Assembly (NCBI GenBank): GCA_016801885.1
Contig: JAFBJY010001467.1
Coordinates: forward strand, 1 to 64,000
DNA from: Toxotes chatareus
Lineage: Eukaryota > Chordata > Actinopteri > Toxotidae
Direction of reading: 5' to 3'
DNA length: 64,000 nucleotides
Below, one piece after another: positions 23,860-34,716 of the stretch (position 1 is its first letter; each line of letters begins with the position of its first letter). A model generated the notes under the pieces. The model had not been told where the DNA came from. It searched no databases and saw only the letters and a program-made list of their open reading frames with translations. The position numbers and the translations under genes were made by a program.

Positions 23860-24594
23860 GTAAGTTCATAGATAGTTGGATTTATTCATCATTATATAAA
23901 GACTCTGCTATTTTATTCAGCAGGAGGAAAATAAATTCCTCTCTTCTTTAATTCCTTATCATCATCTATGAGCTCTGATCTTCATCACATTGAATCTGAA
24001 TTAAAATAATGGATCCTACATTAAAGAGCCAAGTCTCAGCTTTAATTTGAGCAGGTTGACATCAGTATAGAAAGAACTGTGTGGGAGATTCAGCCCTTTT
24101 AGTGGTTCAAAAGTAACTGGACAAATACACATGAAACAAACTCATCAGATTTAATTTTTAGAGTAAAATCATTTGCAGTCATTGACTGTAGTATCCATTA
24201 TTATATTTTAAAGTGAATGTGCTGAGATCCCAAATAACATATCATGTCTAACTGTCCAAATACTTACGGCCTTGACTGTACATGTGTGTTTATTACTGGT
24301 TGTGTCATATTTAACTGTCATGTCTCCAAGTTGTTGAGAATAAAACAGAAAGGATTTGAATCAGAGCCAATGAAAGATGATCATCAATGTAGAAACTCCT
24401 CATTGGTTAGCAGGTGGATAAAGAGCTGATATTTCTGCTTCACTCAACAAATCTGTGTTTGATGTTTGGCCCAGTTTTCAAATGCAGGTCTGTTAGTTTG
24501 CTGTGAGCTGCAGAGCAAACTGAGAGTTTTGTTCCTTTGATTGTCCTTTCAACACAAATGTTATTTGACTTTCTCTTCATTGTTTCCTCTTCAG

Positions 24595-24771
24595 ACTGAG
24601 CAGCTGCAACCTCTCAGAGAGAAGCTGTGAAGCTCTGTCCTCAGTTCTCAGCTCCCAGTCCTCTAGTCTGAGACACCTGGACCTGAGTAACAACAACAAG
24701 CTGCAGGATTCAGGGGTAAAGCTTCTGTCTGCTGGATTGAAGAGTCCACATTGTAGACTGGAGACTCTGAG
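24595..24771 (+). pseudogene. NLR LRR exon 1
   Basis: The acceptor CTCTTCAG precedes it and the donor is CTGAG|GTCAGT. The frame reads LSSCNLSERSCEALSSVLSS, then LRHLDLSNNN and LKSPHCRLETLR, one ribonuclease-inhibitor-type leucine-rich repeat pair. The exon itself is open. Its 177-nt length is one extra codon over the common 174, explained by an added codon at NNNK. Confidence 0.85.
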
Positions 24772-24779
24772 GTCAGTTC

Positions 24780-25045
24780 ACTGTCTGTTACTGTTGTAGA
24801 TCTTATATCTTTAATCCACAACTGAACCTGGTTTATCTTCATCCAGAACTTGAATCCATTCATCTTGAATGAATGAGATTTGAAATAGTTGTTGTTCCAT
24901 ATTGTGACTTTTTCTTATGTCAGACTAAGAATTATTCCTTCAGTTTCACTTAAAATTTTAAATTGTGGTCTTTTCTCATTGAATTGAATTGACTTGTTAA
25001 ATGTGTTAAGGAGCAAAGACTTAAAGGACCACACTGTTGGTTTAT
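24780..25045. other. intron, no feature
   Basis: AT-rich intron sequence between the first LRR exon and the LINE fragment. Nothing notable was seen. Confidence 0.4.
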
Positions 25046-25200
25046 AGATAGATAGATAGATAGATAGACGGATAGACTTTATTCATCCCTCAGGGGGAAA
25101 TTGTTATGTTAAAGCAGCAAGTAAAACAGTTGCAAAAAGAAAGGAAAGGACAAGTTGACAGCTAACTGCTCTTAGCAACTCTACAAAATACAGTGTAACA
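25046..25200 (-). mobile_element. LINE 3'-end fragment with (GATA)n tail, inside an NLR intron
   Basis: A run of GATA repeats at 25,046-25,072 followed by GACTTTATTCATCCCTC is the minus-strand 3' end (AATAAAGTC then tetramer tail) of a Rex1/L2-type LINE. The same layout appears at 33,421. The coding part is not visible here; the 5' limit is uncertain. Confidence 0.65.
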
Positions 25201-25493
25201 AAATATAAAGACAGTGAATGCATATATATATATGACAAGAAAAATAACATTAATATTAATAAGATAAAATAAAAAAATAAAAAAATAACTGATATGAATC
25301 TGTCTTGACATGAACAGGTGTGTGAATGTTGTGGTGACATGTGGATGATGTGTGTAGAAGGCTGACATGATGATAATCCACAGCAACAGAAGGACACAGT
25401 CACTCTGCTCATGTTAGAGAGAAGCTCATTGATTAGGACATATCTGATTGGATTATCAATGATTTTCATCTTCATCTGTTATCCTTTATTCAG

Positions 25494-25666
25494 GTTGAGT
25501 TACTGCAGGTTGTCAGAGATCAGCTGTGCTTCTCTGGCCTCAGCTCTGAAGTCCAACCCTCCCATCTGAGACACCTGGACCTGAGTGAAAACAACCTGCA
25601 GGATTCAGGAGTGAAGTATCTGTGTGGTTTTCTGCAGAGTCCAGACTGTGGACTGGAGACTCTGAG
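25494..25666 (+). pseudogene. NLR LRR exon 2, one-base loss
   Basis: The acceptor TTTATTCAG leads to LSYCRLSEISCASLASALKS. The frame then breaks at TCCAACCCTCCCATCTGA, where the family has one more C (four Cs), which would read NPSHLRHLDLS. The length, 173 nt, is one below the usual 174. The donor CTGAG|GTCAGA is intact. Confidence 0.8.
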
Positions 25667-27094
25667 GTCAGACTCCATTGTTTACTTGTGTGCTGAGATG
25701 AATATGATGTGAAAGTTGTGCTTTATTCAGTATTTATTAGGTCAAATCTCCTTCAGAATTTCTAACAGTAAAAGTGTGAAATGGTTGAAAGGAAGTTGTG
25801 AAAGTGCTGACTCTGATTTTCAAAGTGATTTTTAAAGCTTTGAAAATGATTTGGATTCTGACTCTTACAGTCCACATTGACAGTGTCAGCAGTTTGACTG
25901 AGTTGAGCTTGTGTTATTCACAAAGTCTCATTGAGATCAGGATGTTTGACAAGAACTGATCTGTACAACAGGTTCGAGCAGGTCTGAAGGCACAAGTGTT
26001 CATAGCTGCTCCCAATGGCCTCACTCACAGGCACAGTGAAAAGCCTGCTGTCACAGAGAGGACACGTCACCATGGTTTAAATACGGAGAGGACATTTTCA
26101 CACAGTGTCTCCTGAAGACATTCATAGAGCTACACTCAGCTGCTGAGCTGAACAGGGACACAAATATTTGTGGAACCAATGAAAACAGAGCAGAGAGAGA
26201 AGTTCAAACCCTGGCTCCTTTCTCAGCTCCACACAGCCGACCAATCACTGAGCCCACTGGGTGTCAACGTCCCACTGTGTCTTTGTCACAGGGACACAAA
26301 CTGTGGGACACAGACCCCCTAAGCTGACAGCCACCAGGAAGGTGGGGCCAGGAATCCCAGAATGCAATGCTGGAACAGCAGATTCAAATGTGTGAGCAGA
26401 GAGTGTTGGATGAAGCTGAACTTGCTTTGGACCAAAGACACATGACTGGAATGTGATGAAATGTCTCATTCAACACACTGCACATGTGCTGAATGTCTGC
26501 AGCTTCTCAAACTCTCAACACAAACTTCAGTCACACTCAAAACATCAAAGGCTCAAACTATTATTATTTCATTTGAAACCTTAGTGAACACTTTGAAAAC
26601 TTTCTTCCAAACTGTTAAACCTGAGTGTGAATGTGGGACCTTTTGAAGGAGATTTGAGCTCAGAGATTTGATGCTGATCCACACTGAGCATCTTGTTCAG
26701 CTTCATATTTCAAAGTCATTGAATGAAGATTCAAAATCCAACACTTGCTAATTGACTCTTTATTTTGGAACAATTTCATCTTCACCTTCAGTTGACTTTT
26801 ATATTTCTTCACATACAAAGCAAATATTCCACATTAAGACAGAAAGAAATGTTTCTTCACTCTTTGCTTTATGATCTGTGATGTTTATAGTGACTGAAGT
26901 TAATGAGAGCTGTGTTTGACTTTTAGTATCTGACTGTTTTTAAGCTGCATCCTGTTGGTTCAGGTGTTTGGAGTTTCCATTTTCCAAACTTGTACATTCT
27001 CAACCTTCTTCAGCTCTGAACAGATGATGAAACACTCAACGCTTTCAAGCAGGAACTTTGTCTCCTAAACTCACATCTTTTATTCTTTATTCAG
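25667..27094. other. long intron, no recognised feature
   Basis: Unique sequence. A frame at 26,461-26,646 carries no motif. No second transposon was recognised. Confidence 0.4.
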
Positions 27095-27266
27095 GTTGAT
27101 CAACTGCAAGTTGTCAGAGATCAGCTGTGCTTCTCTGGCCTCAGCTCTGAAGTCCAACCCTCCCATCTGAGACACCTGGACCTGAGTAAAACAACCTGCA
27201 GGATTCAGGAGTGAAGGATCTGTCTGATTTTGTGCAGAGTCCAGACTGTGGACTGGAGACTCTGAG
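27095..27266 (+). pseudogene. NLR LRR exon 3, two one-base losses
   Basis: After TCTTTATTCAG the frame reads LINCKLSEISCASLASALKS. It carries the same CCC for CCCC loss as the previous LRR exon and a second loss at GAGTAAAACAACC, where the preceding exon has GAGTGAAAACAACC. Length 172 nt. The donor CTGAG|GTCAGT is intact. The shared lesion suggests that one exon was copied from the other after the loss. Confidence 0.8.
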
Positions 27267-28295
27267 GTCAGTAGAGGGTTGGAGTCAGTCCATGCTGCTT
27301 TGATCAGTATTGTCCTAAACACAGTTTGTATCAAAGCAAAGATCCAGTGTCTCCTGTAAATGTCCAGCCTTCTCAGTGGCTGCTATCCTCATTGAAGCTG
27401 TGAGAGGAGAACGGGACAGGCCTCAGGATGGGACAGAAAGACAGAGACGCATGAGAGGACAGTCAGCCAATCACAGCAGCCACAAGCTAATTGTGATCTG
27501 TTGTTTTTGTTGTTGTTGTGTTCATGTCAACAGGAAATAAAGCTGGATCACAGCTGACAGCCTCACAGGATGTGTAGAGACAGTTGTCCTCATTGGTCCA
27601 ACTGTCCTACCATCACATCTAATCTGAGACTGTTTGTTGTCTCATTTCAACACTAAAGAATTGATGAGTTTGATCTTTGTCACAGCTCTGAGATCAGTCT
27701 GACTGCAGCCTGCAAATCACTGGCTCTGATTTCAGAGAAGCATCATGACATTTTGTCAGCATGTGGTCTGATACAGAGCAGAACCTCTGCTGAAGTCCAG
27801 TGATCACATCTGTATATCTGTCCATCTGTCAGATACTTTCAGTGACAGCCTCCATGTTTATTTGTCAGCTGATATTTCAGAAGCAGATCAGATGTTCATC
27901 AACACACAGAGACTCTTTCTTTAAATAGAACATGAGTTGACATGTAACAGCAGTGAATCCATCACTAAACTGTTTGTGCAGTAATGAAGCTTCATGACTC
28001 AGCAGTTTATTTCCACTGTGGACTTGAGTGAAATGTTCAGAGGAAACAGACTTGATGCTAAAAGTCTCTGCAGGTGTGTGAGCTTCCAGCTCAGTGTCTT
28101 CACTCCAATACGTTAACATGAGAGCTGAGAGGAAGCTGCTACACTACACAGCTGCTCCACTTCTGCTCTGAACAGGACTGAAGTCCCTGCTGCTCTTTAT
28201 ACTGGATGTCCTGCATCAGTGACTGACAGCTGATGAAGTGAGTCTCTGTAAACACTGATTTATCACCTCTGTTGTCTGTCTTCTTCTCTCAACAG

Positions 28296-28741
28296 CTGGA
28301 GGTAGTGATCTTTCTAAAGGAGAGAGTGAAGAGGACGGTGTGTGTGTTGAGAGAGAGGACGAGCTGTGTCCTGATGATCCAGAGAGGTTGAAGCAGCAGC
28401 AGCTTGTGTGTAGAGAGGCTCTGATTGGTCCATGTTACTGGGAGGTAGAGTGGAGAGGAGAGCTTCATCCAGCAGTGACTGACAGAGGAACCAGAAGAAG
28501 TGGAGAAGACTCTCAGTGCTGCAGTCTGAACTGCTCTGAGAACAGCTCCACTGTCAAGTCCACCATCATCCCTGTGTGTTCCTCTGGATCTGAAAGAGAA
28601 TCATCAGTGTATCTGGACTGCTCTGCTGCTGCTCTGTCCTTCTACACAGTCTCTGCAGACACACTGAGACTCCTCCACCTCCTCCACCCTCCCCTGGACT
28701 CTGTCTTTTTTATTCATTCACAGATGCTGAACCCAAAGTGA
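28296..28741 (+). pseudogene. NLR final exon: degenerate PRY/SPRY (B30.2)
   Basis: After CTCTCAACAG the frame at 28,340-28,741 holds DDPERLKQQQLVCREALIGP and CYWEVEWRGE, the strongest SPRY landmarks, then SSVYLDCSAAALSFYTVSAD and TLRLLHLL. The early part (CLSPDDNSR-like PRY region) is missing or unrecognisable and several conserved positions are altered. The stop at 28,739 follows AEPK-like sequence. About 130 codons are present, whereas a full PRY/SPRY has about 190. Confidence 0.8.
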
Positions 28742-29979
28742 TGAATCAGATTAATCAGCTCCATCATGTGGTGTGATGGAGAATTGCAGCTAATTTGCAC
28801 ATTAGCACGTTTTTTTTTCTCTTAGTGCAGAGCCTGACAAGACATATATTATTATTCACCATACGTCTTATTCTGCTTATTCCACTTCTTCTGTACAGAT
28901 TCCAGCTTCCTGCAGCTTTGAGAAAAACCAGGCAAACTACATCAAAAAGTACAGTTTGAAAGCCTGACTGCTTTGTTATACATGTTTATATACGTTATAA
29001 ATACATTTCACATAAAAACATGGTTGAAACCTGAAATAAGTCACAAGACTTTACCTTTACCAAGAGTTTACAAGACTACCTTTTTACCTTTTTATGAAAT
29101 CACAGTTTAAGTGTTATATTTTTTTTTTTTTCACTGTCTCAGATTTTATAATGGGTGTGTATTGTATGAAATGTTCAGAGCTTCAGTGACTGACATCAGT
29201 TTTAAGTAAATCCCTCCATACTGACCAAACCTCCCATAGACTGCCACTTTAAACTGAGCTCTGAACTTTTCATCATGAACAGAGATGATGGGAATATTTT
29301 AAAGTGTGACAGCTCGTACACTATAAACAGGAGGGACATATAAAATACATCTGTCTCTTTACTGAAGCCTTGTGATGCTCATGGTGAAAATAAAAAATGA
29401 TAGGAATTACATTTTTCCAACTATCAGGGCATTTTTGATGACATGTTCTGTCCTACTGCTGGGGAGCGCACTACCCTGCACTGCTGACTGCAGCAGACTG
29501 ACAGAAGGTCTAGAAAAAACTTTGAAGCTCCCCTGTGCCCCACTACTGCAGACAGCACCCACTACTACTGCTCTCCTGCACTAGTTGGCGCAGGGGAGCT
29601 GCAAAGTCTAAGTTCACCGCCACCGTCTGCAGTAAGTGAACCTTCCATTGTGTCTGTGGTTCCTTTTTAAACCCATCTTTTTTGGAAAAAAAGATATTTA
29701 AATCTTTATCTGTAACAACTTTTCTTTTTAAAGGGCAATTTGAAACTTTCTATAGGATTATAAATACGATTTTTAAAGATTTTAAATACAGAATGCCCAT
29801 GCCCCACGGAGCATTCATACAGAGTGCTGCGTCTCTTCACCTAACCTAACCTCATCATCCCCAAATCTCAATCTATCACACTCACCTGTGTAAAAAACAA
29901 GGGTTTGTAGTGTTTTATTATGTGTGTAATATAGAGAGCTTAGATGAAGCTCCATACTTTCAATATCTCCTTTTACATG
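28742..29979. other. 3' flank of the NLR gene, no gene recognised
   Basis: AT-rich sequence. Around 29,420-29,640 a CTGCTGACTGCAGCAGACTG patch resembles eroded immunoglobulin-like coding DNA (a 70-codon frame at 29,372), but no Ig cysteine pattern holds. Confidence 0.35.
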
Positions 29980-30212
29980 GAGACTACAAAGTCTGGGAAC
30001 TGATCAGGCGTCTTCAGGGAGTCCGCGACCAATCATCGTAGCTGAAGTGCACTGTGTTGTTGAGCTGGGTTCCTGGGTGATATCAGTAAATCAACTGACT
30101 GGCTGTGCACAATTCACTTGGTGAAAACTTTGGCGCATTTTCCTTCAGCCACTGTAAAAGTTTGACTCCTAACATTTGTGTCAGCACTTGATTTTCTACA
30201 AAGCAAGAGAAA
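29980..30212. repeat. U2 3'-flank duplicate, copy 1
   Basis: This matches 34,484-34,716 in the same orientation (shared CAGGCGTCTTCAGGGAGTCC, GCCACTGTAAAAGTTTGACTC and TTGATTTTCTACAAAGCAAG). It is the DNA downstream of the U2 copies, which lie on the minus strand. Confidence 0.85.
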
Positions 30213-30313
30213 GGTGCACCGTTCGTGGAGTGAGCGGAGCAAGCTCCCTTTTCAGCTCCCTCTCCTAAAAATGGGTTTAATACATTATCCCCATATAGGG
30301 GACATATCAGATA
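30213..30313 (-). pseudogene. U2 snRNA pseudogene, 5' truncated with internal deletion
   Basis: Read on the minus strand it matches the U2 copy at 34.7 kb from TATCTGATATGTCCCCTA to GGTGCACC. It lacks the first 48 or so bases, including the branch-point pairing segment, and about 31 bases of the 3' stem-loop IV region. The stem-loop IIa-type stem (GTCCCC/GGGGAT) is still paired. Confidence 0.85.
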
Positions 30314-30479
30314 ACCATGTGTGTAGTCTTTCAGGAGAGAGAATCCATTTGTTTCTGCTTATCTAGTACCTGTAGCTGTCTTGGGCGCCACTCTGTCTGT
30401 TACTGCTGTACAACAAGCGTGTTATCTCTCATGCACTGTGTGGTGAGCAAAGGGAGATGAGATAAGTGGATGATGGGGG

Positions 30480-31090
30480 GTGGTAGCAGATAGCGGATGG
30501 TATCGATCACTACAACACCCAACTATGAACAACCTATGAAGCCAAACAACGCCACCTTGGGAATTTCGCCCAAGGAAATAGTTTTAGTCAACTGTACCAA
30601 CTCTAAGGCACCCAGGTTCGTTTTTACAACGGGCAGGGACGTGGTTCCACAGCAATAATCAATATACTTTATTTCAAAATAACTTCAGTATGTCTTTAAA
30701 CATTATAAAACACCATTCACACACAGGGGACGTGAGGGGAAAGGGGGGAGACTCTATCAGGGCTGAGGCTCACCAGGGAGCCAGCTCGAGGAGAGGGGTG
30801 AGGGATCCCAAATAATATACAAAAATTATCACCCCAGCCACACATGACAGCCACACACACACCCACACACACGTAGTCAAAGGAACCCAGGACCAGGGGA
30901 GGCACATGACACAGGAAAGAGGGGGAAACCACCACCCGCCACCACGACCACCACCACCTTCGGCTCTCAGCCACTGAGCAGGGGACAAGGAAATAAAATT
31001 AGTGGGGTCACTTCCAACACAGGAAAACAAATAACCAATATACAAATACTAACAAAAGAAAACAATAAATCAATGCTTACAAATTAATAC
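30480..31090 (-). repeat. possible LTR or repeat, 3' part (minus strand), interrupted by the membrane-ORF element
   Basis: On the minus strand an AATAAAG signal lies at about 30,663-30,672, followed by a GC-moderate tail with TTGGGCGAAATTCCCAAGG (a short hairpin). The region could be the distal part of a repeat whose proximal part is 32,330-33,130. No ends or target duplication are confirmed. Confidence 0.25.
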
Positions 31091-31233
31091 TACTTCCTGC
31101 TTCTGAGGAGTGCAGACGTGTTTCTGACTGCTCCTACTGTCTCTTGGCTTGCTTTTTTGTTTCTCTCGTCTCGTCTTTGTGATTTTCTTTCCTGAGCACC
31201 CTGCTCTGCTACTCTTGGGATATATTTTTTGAG

Positions 31234-31752
31234 ATGGAGCTTATTAACTGGTCACTCAGTGCATTGGACAAAATTTTCCCACAAAGAAAAGAATCACCGG
31301 GAGAACCACTCTGCCCTGAGGGGACATTCGCTGCGGGGTATGTCCGAGATGCTTGGGACCCCTGGCGTCTGGTATGCCTGGAAGCGCTGTCCCTGGAAGA
31401 CGTGGAGGATCTATTTATCTATTGGACATTGATAGCAGGGATACTACTGATTGGCCTGGGTATTGCCCTGATCTATCGGAGAATTGGAAAAACCGCTGCT
31501 GGCAGATCGGCACTACCGCTAAGCACGGAGATAAAACAGCACCTCGGGTTCATGGATACTCGGCTGACGGAATTCCATCAGAAGATGGCTCGGATCGAAG
31601 GACTGATCAGTGACATCTCAGCCCGATCTGAGGAGGAACAGAGACGAAGTGATAACATCGGAAGACAGTCCGAACACCTGTTGAGATCGGTGAAGGGACT
31701 GTCTGTCAAGCTTGAGGAGATGTCGGTTACTCCATGCATCTGCAGGGGATGA
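31234..31752 (+). CDS. single-pass membrane protein with coiled tail (retroposon ORF), copy 1
   Basis: The 172-residue frame starts at MELINWSLSAL. Residues 1-60 contain a cysteine pair and a FAAGYV segment. A hydrophobic span, LIAGILLIGLGIALIYRR, at about 69-87 looks like a transmembrane helix with a positive inner flank, so the C-terminus is probably cytoplasmic. Residues 100-160 are a predicted amphipathic/coiled-coil helix (TRLTEFHQKMARIEGLISDI). The end, SVTPCICRG, differs from copy 2, where the frame continues to DDEH; a two-base deletion near 31,722 explains this. Family unknown; it may be the ORF1-like protein of a LINE. Confidence 0.6.
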   Translation: MELINWSLSALDKIFPQRKESPGEPLCPEGTFAAGYVRDAWDPWRLVCLEALSLEDVEDLFIYWTLIAGILLIGLGIALIYRRIGKTAAGRSALPLSTEIKQHLGFMDTRLTEFHQKMARIEGLISDISARSEEEQRRSDNIGRQSEHLLRSVKGLSVKLEEMSVTPCICRG

Positions 31753-32299
31753 TGAGCACCGATACCAGTCCGATTGACTACCGATCTGGATAAATTCAAC
31801 GCAGATCGATAAAATTGCTTCGTGCATATTGGCTGTATTGTTTCTGTCCCTTGCCCCCCCCTCTCTCGGCCTAGAAGAATAGCTCAGCAGCTGTGCTCCT
31901 ATCAAATTCCTATGCAGCTCGTATCTCCTTCAAGGACAACTGATGAACTGACCTGTAAACATCCTGGCAGTCTAGGTCATACAAATCGCAAACACTTCTC
32001 ATAGACTGATGCACACACACTCCCCTCCCTACCCACCCCCCATCTACCGTCTGCCTCCGCACCTTATCTTTTGTAACGCCCCCCCCTCCCTATGTGTCCA
32101 TGAAAAATTCCAGCATGTTTCCATGTGTACTGTGTACAAAAGTCATAATGTATGATGTGACTGTGTGTCAAATGTATGTATTGCAACTTGCAAATTAACT
32201 TTCAGGAAAGCCTGTGGTGGCGCAAACATTTTGCTATGCCCGGAGGCTAGACTCTTAACTAAATTTCGCCTGTACTTCTGTGCAAGTGACAATAAAGTT

Positions 32300-32322
32300 C
32301 CTATCCTATCCTATCCTATCCT
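32300..32322 (+). repeat. (TATCC)n retroposon tail
   Basis: Four to five tandem pentamers follow AATAAAGTTCC. This is the 3' junction of the membrane-ORF element. Confidence 0.85.
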
Positions 32323-32329
32323 AATCAGA

Positions 32330-33130
32330 GCACTAAGAATATCAGTAACTAAACATAACATAAAATTCTTGTCACAGGCAAAAGAAACAAAAAAAAAAAA
32401 ACAAAATCCAACTGAATATCAGGGCTAATTGAATCACAGAAGGTCAAAAATTAAACAAGAAAGAAAAAAAGAAAACAAATAAGCCTCCCAGGGCCTAGCT
32501 AAACAGAATATTTAATAAACCAAATAACCTAACCTAACAGAAACAAAGCTATAAAGAAAACAAAATAATCAAAACAATAACCCAAAACCCATTCTAACTA
32601 AATGCAACAAAGGAAATTTTTAAAAGTCCAGGCCCAAGGCAAACGAAACTGTCCATTCAATACTCGTGTAGGTAGGGGGTGATTGCGTTGTCCACCTGCG
32701 CAGCCCGACGGCAGCAACACCGGAGCGCCCGAGCGACCGGCAGAATCAAGAGCGGAGAACCGCTGGCAGAAACACCCGGTAAGGTAGAACAAGGCAAAGC
32801 AGGCAAAGCAGCAGTATTTCTTCTCCGTGCAGGACAAAGCAGCTGGCAAATAATTCTCGATCAGGCTACGTGTGATCACCTGAGGGAGAGAGAAGCTGAG
32901 CGTGTCCACTCAGCAACAGTGGAGGCTAGCAGCAACCTGCGGCTAATTTGCAGCACTGGGAATGAACCCACGAGCCGCGCAAGACGCCGGTGGAGGATCG
33001 GCAGTTCGGCATCTGCGCCAGCGACGACAAGGCGGAGGGAAGCGGGCGATCAGGAAGTGGGCCTCGGAGCCAGGAGCAAGAGAGGGTCAAGATGGCCACA
33101 GCACCTTTTTATAGAGAGCCCTCATGTGGC
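32330..33130 (-). repeat. AT-rich then GC-rich stretch, possible 5' end of a repeat on the minus strand
   Basis: On the minus strand a CTATAAAAAGGTGC box (33,102-33,115) is followed by about 450 bp of CpG-rich sequence and then an AT-rich region. This resembles the U3/R/U5 and leader of an LTR element, but ends were not found. The plus-strand frame 32,679-33,137 is Arg/Ser/Ala-rich, as expected from GC-rich noise, and I do not call it a gene. Confidence 0.3.
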
Positions 33131-33420
33131 GATATAAGCTAACGAGGACTGAGGTGAACAAACGGCGCAAACCGCACTGGGAGATGCAAAATGAAACATC
33201 TCATCCTACAATCGCATGGGCTATGGTACTCTGATGGCACTGTAATGAGGAGATGAGTGAGGGAAGGTGTCAGTGCATGTAACATTAAGAAGAGGAATAT
33301 CCTAACATCAGATAAAAGGGGACACCAGTAGAGCTCAGGCCTGCAAAACAAGAGAGCAAAAAGAGAAGTTTGACGCAAGTTTTCATGCAAATAAAAACAC
33401 ACCAATCAAACTAAGGGAAA

Positions 33421-33875
33421 TAGATAGATAGATAGACTTTATTAATCCCAGAGGGAAATTAGTTTGCCCCAGCAGCACACATATACAACAAATACAGTAT
33501 AGTTATAAATAGATTAATCTAAGTGAGATTCTCGTGAAATTCAGTGCACAGTTCTGGAGGCTGCATGTGTATTATACAGTCTGATGGCCTCAGGTAGAAA
33601 GGACTTGCTATAGCGCTCCTTAGAACATCTGGGCTGCAGCAGTCTGTTGCTGTGGGAGCTCCTCAGACTGTCCAAGATGCTGTAAAGGGGGTGAGAGACA
33701 TTGTCCAAAATTGCTCTGATGTTTCCAAGCATTCTGTCTCTCATCACCACGTCTAATGGAGCCAGACTGGTGCCAACAACTGACTCTTGACCTTTTTATG
33801 AGTTTATTTAGTCTGTTTGCATCCTTTGTTCTGATTCCTGCTCCCCAACACACCACCACAAAGAAGATGGTACCG
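33421..33875 (-). mobile_element. Rex1/L2-type LINE 3' end with (GATA)n tail
   Basis: Reading the minus strand, a CWGAGIRTKDANRLNKLIKR segment (from about 33,850) leads by frameshift to RNIRAILDNVSHPLYSILDS-like sequence and SFLPEAIRLYN, then the 3' UTR, AATAAAGTC and a GATA-type tail. This is the C-terminal end of a LINE RT protein. The 5' part is truncated, as is usual for LINE inserts. Confidence 0.85.
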
Positions 33876-33879
33876 CCAC

Positions 33880-34477
33880 TACCAACTGGTAGAACATGTG
33901 GAGCATTTTATTGCAGAAGATGAAATAGAAAGGACAGGCCCAGTTCTACCCAGACCTGTCCTTGAACCTGATCAACAGTCTGCCACTGGTCATATGTAAG
34001 GCCACGTGCAGTAAAAAAAACAAAAAAAAGATGCCAACAGAAACCAAACCTCCTTTAGAAACATAGTTATTTGATACAAGGGGGGAAGGGAGAATTTTAG
34101 ACACAAATAGGATCATCCCTAAAACAAACAAGTAAGGGAAAAGGGGGCGTGATCAGACATGCCCTTTGCTCTGAAACACACCTACAATTTACAATATAAA
34201 AAATGATGTACAGATGGTGAAAATGACTTTGTTCTGCAGAGGAAACTCCAGCTTTTGAATTCTGTATTGAAGAATAAAGCTCTATGGACTCAACTTCTCT
34301 GGTCTCCAGCATTTGACTGTGACTCTGTGTTTTTTCCTTTAAAAAGAAGAGCTGAACGCTTAGAAATGTTTTGGGGAGAAAACAACTTAGAGCAAAAGAG
34401 TACGGTGTGGGGACTCAGCAAGTCTTTGACTCAGCTTCAACTGGCCCACAGCTAGGGCCAGGCCTGACTTTTACCTA
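33880..34477. other. no gene recognised
   Basis: No recognisable coding sequence; only short frames without motifs. Confidence 0.4.
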
Positions 34478-34716
34478 GAGACTACAAAGTTTGGGAAATG
34501 ATCAGGCGTCTTCAGGGAGTCCGCGACCAATCATTGTAGCTGAAGTGCACTGTGTTGTTGAGCGGGGTTCCCTGGGTGATATCAGTAAATCAACTGACTG
34601 GTTGTGCACAATTCCCTTGATAAAAACTTAGCCGCATTTTCCTTCAGCCACTGTAAAAGTTTGACTCCTAACTAAACATTTGTGTCAGAGCTTGATTTTC
34701 TACAAAGCAAGAAAAA
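34478..34716. repeat. U2 3'-flank duplicate, copy 2
   Basis: Matches 29,980-30,212. Just beyond the U2 3' end (minus strand) the sequence TTTCTTGCTTTGTAGAAAAT occurs, which resembles the snRNA 3' box that directs 3'-end formation. The resemblance is by eye only. Confidence 0.75.

Larger units (their letters stand above)
20490..28741 (+). pseudogene. fish-type NLR (NLRP/NLRC3-like) gene, nine exons recognised, frame-broken
   Basis: Nine exons in order encode a short charged N-terminal part, a FISNA region, a NACHT NTPase, leucine-rich repeats and a PRY/SPRY (B30.2) end. This is the domain order of the large teleost NLR family, cytosolic sensors of the inflammasome type. Consensus AG and GT borders frame every exon except some less certain ones. 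At least seven lesions break the reading frame: one in exon 1, four in the NACHT exon, one each or more in two LRR exons; the SPRY exon is also degenerate. No PYD or CARD was found. Either a pseudogene or a gene with uncorrected base-call errors. Confidence 0.85.
31095..32322 (+). mobile_element. membrane-ORF retroposon, copy 1
   Basis: A 1.2-kb unit with a leader (CTGAGGAGTGCAGACGTGTT), one open reading frame, a long 3' UTR, an AATAAAG (32,291) and a (TATCC)n tail. A second copy lies on the opposite strand at 38,704-39,853. The tail and signal suggest mobilisation by LINE machinery; the element itself codes for no reverse transcriptase. Confidence 0.75.

Noticed and set aside
25046..25072. 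GATA runs (also 33,421 and 54,804) as possible regulatory GATA sites or a CRISPR-like array
   Set aside because: Two are LINE tails next to AATAAAG and the third is a plain microsatellite; no spacers exist and the genome is eukaryotic.
32679..33137. 152-codon Arg/Ser/Ala-rich plus-strand frame
   Set aside because: GC-rich noise opposite a TATA-containing minus-strand region; low complexity with no recognised motif.
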